Assembly (NCBI GenBank): GCA_027316975.1
Contig: DAHVFL010000083.1
Coordinates: 1 to 12,416, forward strand
Direction of reading: 5' to 3'
DNA: 12,416 bases
From: Chloroflexota bacterium
GTDB lineage: Bacteria > Chloroflexota > Ktedonobacteria > Ktedonobacterales > Ktedonobacteraceae
Under the pieces are notes generated by a model that had not been told where the DNA came from, made no database searches, and worked only from the letters and a program-made list of their open reading frames with translations. Positions 8,384 through 12,416 of this stretch are shown here, in pieces; the stretch's first letter is position 1; the number at the start of each line of letters is the position of its first letter. Made by a program: the position numbers and the translations under genes.

Positions 8384-8794
8384 TTATTTTTCTTTTTCCA
8401 CCAGTTCCAACAGTACGCCGTTAGCAACTTTCGGGTGAATAAAAATAGCGCGGCCTTCGGCGGCGATACGCGGCTGCGTATCGAGCACCGCCGCGCCTTT
8501 CGCCTGCATTTCGGCGAGGGCGGCGTCGATATCCGGCACTTCCAGGCAGATATGATGCAGACCCTCGCCGCGTTTATCCAGGAATTTTGAGAGGCTGGAG
8601 TTGGCTGTGAGAGGCTGAATCAGTTCGATCTCGCTGCCGCCGGGGCCGCCCAGTGGCAAAAAGGCGATGCGTACCTGCTCGGTCGGCACTTCTTGTATTT
8701 CGCCGGGGGTGATGCCCAGCGTATCCCGATAAAAGAGCAGCGCCTGCTCGATATCGCGCACAATGATAGCAACATGATCGATGCGGTCAGGCAT
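8384..8794 (-). CDS. mce: Methylmalonyl-CoA epimerase (VOC superfamily)
   Basis: The 136-residue product has the usual size and two-module VOC fold. It interconverts (S)- and (R)-methylmalonyl-CoA between propionyl-CoA carboxylase and methylmalonyl-CoA mutase. By analogy with the known enzymes the metal ligands should be His7 (RIDHVAI), Gln60 (IELIQP), a His of GLHHICLEV (80 or 81) and Glu130 (GVLLELVE), and all are present. The ATG at 8794 has AAGGAG 7 nt upstream; a start at 8896 would merely read the preceding gene in another frame. The start overlaps the stop of the HEPN ATPase gene by 8 nt (ATGCCTGA), so translation is probably coupled, which is odd for a metabolic gene. It is convergent with the histidine kinase gene with a 47-nt gap. 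Confidence 0.9.
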   Translation of the reverse strand: MPDRIDHVAIIVRDIEQALLFYRDTLGITPGEIQEVPTEQVRIAFLPLGGPGGSEIELIQPLTANSSLSKFLDKRGEGLHHICLEVPDIDAALAEMQAKGAAVLDTQPRIAAEGRAIFIHPKVANGVLLELVEKEK

Positions 8795-11048
8795 GGGTTT
8801 CTCCTTCTTGCGCAATCTCCAGCGCGTTGCGCAGCAATGCCAGCAGTTCCCGGCAACACTCCTCGGCTCGTTGGCGATTTTCGCCGTGGATGGCATCTTC
8901 GCGGTGATGCGCCAGTGGATTGCGCATTTTAGCGAAAAATTGTCCGAGCTGCGATAAATACGCCTGGTCAGCCCGGAAAATAGGGCGAAAGGTATTCCAT
9001 TCCACTGAGAAGATTATAGCAAACATTTCCTGGGGATAGGCAAAATCCAGCTCGTTCTGAAAGCGCCGCATCCCGAAATGCGATATTTCTCGCTCGCGGA
9101 ACGCTCGCCAGCGCTGGCAATACTCTTTAAAACGCTGATCGAGCGGGTCCTGCGTATACGTCGCTTCAATGCGCTCGAACCAGTCTTCGCCGTATTGCTT
9201 TTCGAGCGCGAGCGCAACGACCACCCGCAATATCGTCTCAGTCTCCAACCACAGCGACCAGAGATCAACCTGCCCCTCTGACCCCGCCGCGTTCCCCTGC
9301 TCATGCTCCACTACTCGCCAGGAATGCAACAGCGCCAGGATTTTCTGGTAATACTCAATGGCTCGCCTGCGCTCAAAATCATGCAGCGACCTATCGCGGT
9401 TGTGCGCCAGCAAGACACGCACCTCCACCAACTGGCGAGAACAGCGCCTCCAGTACATCGGGTCTTCGCCAAAGACAGGGTGAAAGGTCTCCCACTCCGC
9501 CAGCAACAGCGCGAACAGGTCTTGCGGGCTGCAATATTCCAACATGCTGCCGAATGTATGCGCGCCCCAGTTTTTTACTTCGCGTGCTAGCGAGACGCGA
9601 CAGCGATCAAAGAACGTTGTCTCGCCTTTTGTCTTCAAGGTTGGATGGAGTTGTTTGAGACGCTCAAACCAATTCTCCCCGTACTTCTCTTGCAAAAGCG
9701 CCGCCAGCGCCACGCGCATCGCGCATTCTGTCTCGCGCCACATCGACCAGAGACGCGCTCCGCTCGTATCCTCTGCCGCAACCGGTTCATGTAGCTCCCT
9801 ATCATCCGTCGCGCCCCTGTCATCCGTCGCGCCCCTGTCATCCGTCGCGCCCCTGTCATCCTGAGCGTAGCGAAGGATCTCGATCCGCCAGTCATCATCC
9901 CACCAATCCTCGTCAAACGCCTCGTTATCTTCATCCTCCTGCTGAACCCCGGCTACGGGCACCGTTTCGCGCACATACGCCTGAAAATGCTGTGAAAAAG
10001 CTTCGTATCCTTCCGGTGTGTGCTGAATCAGACCGTACCTCATCAATGTATCGATATCCGCCTGTTGCGCTGTAGGGGGGCGATGTATCGTGTCCGCTAG
10101 TGCCGCCCAATACGTGCTAATCAGCGCATAGTACGCGCGAAAATCAGCTTCCACCTGCTGAAAAGCATCGTCAACATTCACCTGTGAGTTTTCAAGCCAC
10201 GTCTCTACCAGCCGCGAACCCAGCCGCGCCAGCAACCCGGGATGTTTGCCAGCGTACCATTCGATACGCTCGGTCAGCGCATCACTAATGGTCACGCCGC
10301 CCTCTGCCAGGAGAGCATAGTATTCCCGCATATCAGCCGTATCGTATAGAGTCAGGTAGTATTCCTGAAAAGGGACGTGCAGGGTAGGGGCGGGGCTTGT
10401 CCCCGCGCTGGCTGTTTGAAAAGGGACGTGCAGGGTAGGTACGCCGCGCGCCAACAATTCGATCTCGCGCAGCGGATGGCGGGAAAGGGTGATAAAGGTG
10501 ACGCGCCAGGCCGGATTCTCGTAGAGGCCGCGTATGCTGCTAAAATACGTGGGGTCTGTTTTGAAGAGTTCAGCCGCCGCGTCGAAGGTGTCCAGTACGC
10601 AAACGATGCGTAAACCCGGTCGAGACTGGCGCAGCTTTTGCATGTAGCGTTGTACACGCGCATAGCTTTCGCTCCACGAAATACCTTCTTGCAGAGCCGC
10701 GTCCGCGGCGCGTTGTACAGCAGTGGTGGACCAACCCAGGGAAGTGACGTGTTCGATACACTTCTGTGCCAGCGCGCGGAAGAACGCCTCTGGCTGCTCA
10801 TAATCGGCAAGATTGAGCCAGATGGGCAGCAGAGCGCGCGTCGCCGGCAGGAACTCTCGCTCAAGCAAGGCATGAGAGACAAGGCGTGTCTTGCCGGTGC
10901 GAGCCGGGCTTACAATGGAGAGGTTGCCCGGCTCCTGCACCGCCAGCACGCGCTGCTCGATGACCCGCAAGGCTGCTGTACGCCCTATGAATGGCGAACC
11001 GGCGAGCGGCGCGTCATATGCGCCGAAAGGGTTTTTTGAAAGGGACAT
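8787..11048 (-). CDS. AAA/STAND-like ATPase with two tandem Swt1-like HEPN domains
   Basis: This 753-residue protein joins an N-terminal ATPase to two HEPN domains. A GSPFIGRTAALRVIEQRV start leads to a P-loop at 47-54 (SPARTGKT, Ser replacing the first Gly) and a Walker B-like strand IVCVLDTFD (148-156). A helical and winged-helix-like part runs to about 360 (TLMRYGLIQHTPEGYEAFS). An acidic linker (370-387) and a repeat-derived stretch (388-417) follow. HEPN copy 1 (about 433-577) has Arg544-x4-His549 in VRVLLAHNR, and copy 2 (about 597-741) has Arg709-x4-His714 in MRNPLAHHR. Both copies start LWS.W.ETE and contain YGE.WFER, a PQ(D/E)(L/M)FA block and EW.TF.P.F, as expected for internal duplication. 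HEPN proteins with R-x4-6-H are commonly metal-independent RNases; activity here is inferred. The partner ATPase gene ends 9 nt upstream. Confidence 0.8.
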   Translation of the reverse strand: MSLSKNPFGAYDAPLAGSPFIGRTAALRVIEQRVLAVQEPGNLSIVSPARTGKTRLVSHALLEREFLPATRALLPIWLNLADYEQPEAFFRALAQKCIEHVTSLGWSTTAVQRAADAALQEGISWSESYARVQRYMQKLRQSRPGLRIVCVLDTFDAAAELFKTDPTYFSSIRGLYENPAWRVTFITLSRHPLREIELLARGVPTLHVPFQTASAGTSPAPTLHVPFQEYYLTLYDTADMREYYALLAEGGVTISDALTERIEWYAGKHPGLLARLGSRLVETWLENSQVNVDDAFQQVEADFRAYYALISTYWAALADTIHRPPTAQQADIDTLMRYGLIQHTPEGYEAFSQHFQAYVRETVPVAGVQQEDEDNEAFDEDWWDDDWRIEILRYAQDDRGATDDRGATDDRGATDDRELHEPVAAEDTSGARLWSMWRETECAMRVALAALLQEKYGENWFERLKQLHPTLKTKGETTFFDRCRVSLAREVKNWGAHTFGSMLEYCSPQDLFALLLAEWETFHPVFGEDPMYWRRCSRQLVEVRVLLAHNRDRSLHDFERRRAIEYYQKILALLHSWRVVEHEQGNAAGSEGQVDLWSLWLETETILRVVVALALEKQYGEDWFERIEATYTQDPLDQRFKEYCQRWRAFREREISHFGMRRFQNELDFAYPQEMFAIIFSVEWNTFRPIFRADQAYLSQLGQFFAKMRNPLAHHREDAIHGENRQRAEECCRELLALLRNALEIAQEGETHA
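9802..9855. repeat. Three exact tandem copies of an 18-bp unit inside the ATPase gene
   Basis: The unit TCATCCGTCGCGCCCCTG occurs at 9802-9819, 9820-9837 and 9838-9855, giving three DDRGAT hexapeptides on the coding (minus) strand. A partial TCATCCGTCG-like start merges into the adjacent repeat at 9854-9880. Because 18 is a multiple of three, copy-number changes keep the frame. Confidence 0.9.
9854..9880. repeat. One-arm REP-like repeat inside a coding region
   Basis: The 27 nt starting TGTCATCCTGAGCGTAGCG match the left arm of the palindrome at 2-28 with a single difference (T for C at the 15th position). The second arm is absent. It is read through in frame on the minus strand as EILRYAQDD, in the linker between the ATPase and the first HEPN domain. 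Confidence 0.85.
10366..10439. repeat. In-frame 51-bp duplication around a GC-rich hairpin
   Basis: A 23-nt sequence ending GACGTGCAGGGTAGG occurs exactly at 10366-10388 and again at 10417-10439. The 28 nt between contain the palindrome GCGGGG-CTTGT-CCCCGC (10390-10406). On the coding strand this gives TLHVPFQ twice (residues 205-211 and 222-228). The layout resembles insertion of a short GC-rich repeat with duplication of its flank. The 51-bp period preserves the frame. Confidence 0.8.
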
Positions 11049-11057
11049 ACTGCCATC

Positions 11058-12416
11058 CTACATCTGTGCCAGCAGCCACTCTTTGAATAGCTCGACCTGC
11101 ATTCGGTAGTTGCGCCGTTGTTGCAGCTCGATCACATCCCTTTTGACCAGGTCGTCCAGGATATCATCTACTGATGCCTTTGTGCTGCTAACAGCGCTGA
11201 CCACGCTTTCGCGGTCGCATACGCCCAGGCGCGTAGTAATGGCGATGGCCGTCAACACCTTTTTCGCGTCTTCCACCGAGATAGCCTCGTCCGACGTATC
11301 GCCCGAACTCAACAGGTTATCAAAGTCGTCCCAGCCCAGGCGATTTGAGCCGCGCACCAGCTCGTTTTTCACCTGCTCGACATCGGCCTCCGTCACCAGG
11401 CGAGCATGATGTATGTTCATATAGTCAACCAGGCGATCGCAGATGATCTGAATGTAGAACGGACTGCCCGCGCTCAAATCATAGATGCGCTCGATAGCCT
11501 TTTCGCGGAAGCGGCTTTCCCCATGCTTGCCCCCGATACGCAGGGGATCATCGATCAATTTGACAGCATCTTGTTGTTTGAGGTAGGTGACGCGCACATC
11601 CTGCGACGTGCCAAACTCGTTGGGGAAGCGCTGCCGAAAGCGGGGCATCACATCCTGTCCCACCATTACCGCGTGAAAGAGGTTCCTTTGCAGGAAAGCC
11701 TTCCAGATTTGCATAAACTCTTCCGGGATGCGCCCGCTCATGATGTGGTTGTAGATGTAGGAAAACTCATCAATCACCACCACCAGTCGCGTGCTGCGCC
11801 AGTCTTCCGCCCTGGCTGCGGCGCGCTTGAACACCTCAAACGTATCATAAAAGAGCGTCAGTGGGCCTGGGTGCTGGTAGAACTTTGTATCGTCGGGGAA
11901 GAGCACCTCTAATGGGCTGCGACCGCGTTCGTCCACCTCGTCTTCGATAGCCCACTGCAGCTTGCGCAGGATTCTCCACAGGATTTGATGTAAAAAGGGC
12001 GCTGATCTCACATCCAGCAATGAGCCGATATTATCAACATCCAGGATCAGCAAATCGGGGTCGCTTGCCAGCGCTTGCCGTAAATGGTACAGGATCGATG
12101 ATTTTCCGGCGCGCTTCTGCCCGTAAATGATGACCGCCTTGCTTTCGGAACGCGCTGAGCGGATGGAGTTGGCGACGTTGGTAATCAACTCGTCGCGGCC
12201 ATAGAACATCTCGCGGTTTTCCACGGTGCCGCCCTTGGCATAGGTGGCATAGGGATTTTCGATGCGTTCAAACTGCTTTTCAGAGTAGAGACGGATGGAA
12301 AAATTTTCAACCGGGGTGCGCTGCGTCTCGCCTGAGCGAGTGCGATATTGCGCGTAGACGGGCAAAGAGAAGGCCTGGGCCTGGCGCGCCTGCTCGGTCA
12401 CACGCAGGGGGGCGCG
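11058..12416 (-). CDS. AAA ATPase with C-terminal winged helix, 5' end beyond window
   Basis: The frame is open to the window edge, so the first codons are probably missing; a GTG at 12401 would give 447 residues. Numbering from there, a strand-rich segment (about 10-50) precedes FERIENPYATYAKGG and MFYGRDELI, the usual lead into a STAND/AAA domain. Walker A is GQKRAGKS (94-101), Walker B LVVVIDE (206-212), with a sensor-like VMVGQD (246-250) and SPFYIQIICDRL (313-324). A winged-helix-like tail (about 376-447) ends YRMQVELFKEWLLAQM, a common ending in these ATPases. All ATPase motifs look intact. It stops 9 nt before the HEPN ATPase gene, so the pair is very likely one operon. Its partner target or signal is unknown; a regulatory or switch ATPase controlling the HEPN effector is an inference. 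Confidence 0.8.
   Translation of the reverse strand, partial: RAPLRVTEQARQAQAFSLPVYAQYRTRSGETQRTPVENFSIRLYSEKQFERIENPYATYAKGGTVENREMFYGRDELITNVANSIRSARSESKAVIIYGQKRAGKSSILYHLRQALASDPDLLILDVDNIGSLLDVRSAPFLHQILWRILRKLQWAIEDEVDERGRSPLEVLFPDDTKFYQHPGPLTLFYDTFEVFKRAAARAEDWRSTRLVVVIDEFSYIYNHIMSGRIPEEFMQIWKAFLQRNLFHAVMVGQDVMPRFRQRFPNEFGTSQDVRVTYLKQQDAVKLIDDPLRIGGKHGESRFREKAIERIYDLSAGSPFYIQIICDRLVDYMNIHHARLVTEADVEQVKNELVRGSNRLGWDDFDNLLSSGDTSDEAISVEDAKKVLTAIAITTRLGVCDRESVVSAVSSTKASVDDILDDLVKRDVIELQQRRNYRMQVELFKEWLLAQM

Noticed and set aside
8361..8398. Intrinsic terminator between the kinase and epimerase genes
   Set aside because: There is a T-rich run on the plus strand, but the only hairpin before it has a 3-bp stem, too weak to call.
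9802..9880. Possible CRISPR-like or VNTR locus
   Set aside because: The 18-bp copies are contiguous with no spacers and are in frame within a gene, so this is a coding tandem repeat.

Overview
The window reads as a moderately GC-rich bacterial chromosome segment. The best guess for its source is a soil or filamentous Chloroflexota, Ktedonobacteria-like. The reasons are the family mix (acyl-CoA carboxylase plus methylmalonyl-CoA epimerase, a DUF4118-type sensor kinase, STAND-like ATPases, a WAVG-repeat secreted protein) and short interspersed palindromes of the TGTCATCCTGAGC type. This is an impression from gene content; no search was run. No rRNA, tRNA, transposase or CRISPR array is seen.

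Region 1 (1-305) is non-coding and holds two palindromic repeats: a REP-like element at 2-72 and a perfect 30-bp inverted repeat at 166-265, just ahead of the first gene. Region 2 (306-3563, plus strand) holds an acyl-CoA (probably propionyl-CoA) carboxylase beta subunit, a secreted protein of exactly seven WAVG/HWNG repeats (a likely seven-bladed propeller), a small DUF2442 protein and the remains of a broken gene. Region 3 (3550-8336) looks like a stress or transport module. An APC-type permease with a USP-like C-terminal domain and a separate universal-stress-type protein are on the minus strand; a NarL/FixJ response regulator and a DUF4118/HisKA_3 histidine kinase are on the plus strand. 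The permease and the stress protein each carry the same ~85-nt element about 145-152 nt upstream of their start codons, so they are probably co-regulated, possibly by the two-component pair beside them.

Region 4 (8384-12416, minus strand) is a compact cluster read right to left: an AAA ATPase with a winged-helix C-terminus (open at the window edge), a second AAA/STAND-like ATPase ending in two tandem Swt1-like HEPN domains, each with an R-x4-H motif, and a methylmalonyl-CoA epimerase whose start overlaps the ATPase stop by 8 nt. The ATPase pair is the best candidate here for an undescribed system, since HEPN domains of this kind are often RNases in defence or stress proteins. Its second gene has also absorbed two palindromic repeats in frame.

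The carboxylase and the epimerase are consecutive steps of propionyl-CoA to (R)-methylmalonyl-CoA metabolism but lie 6.5 kb apart on opposite strands.
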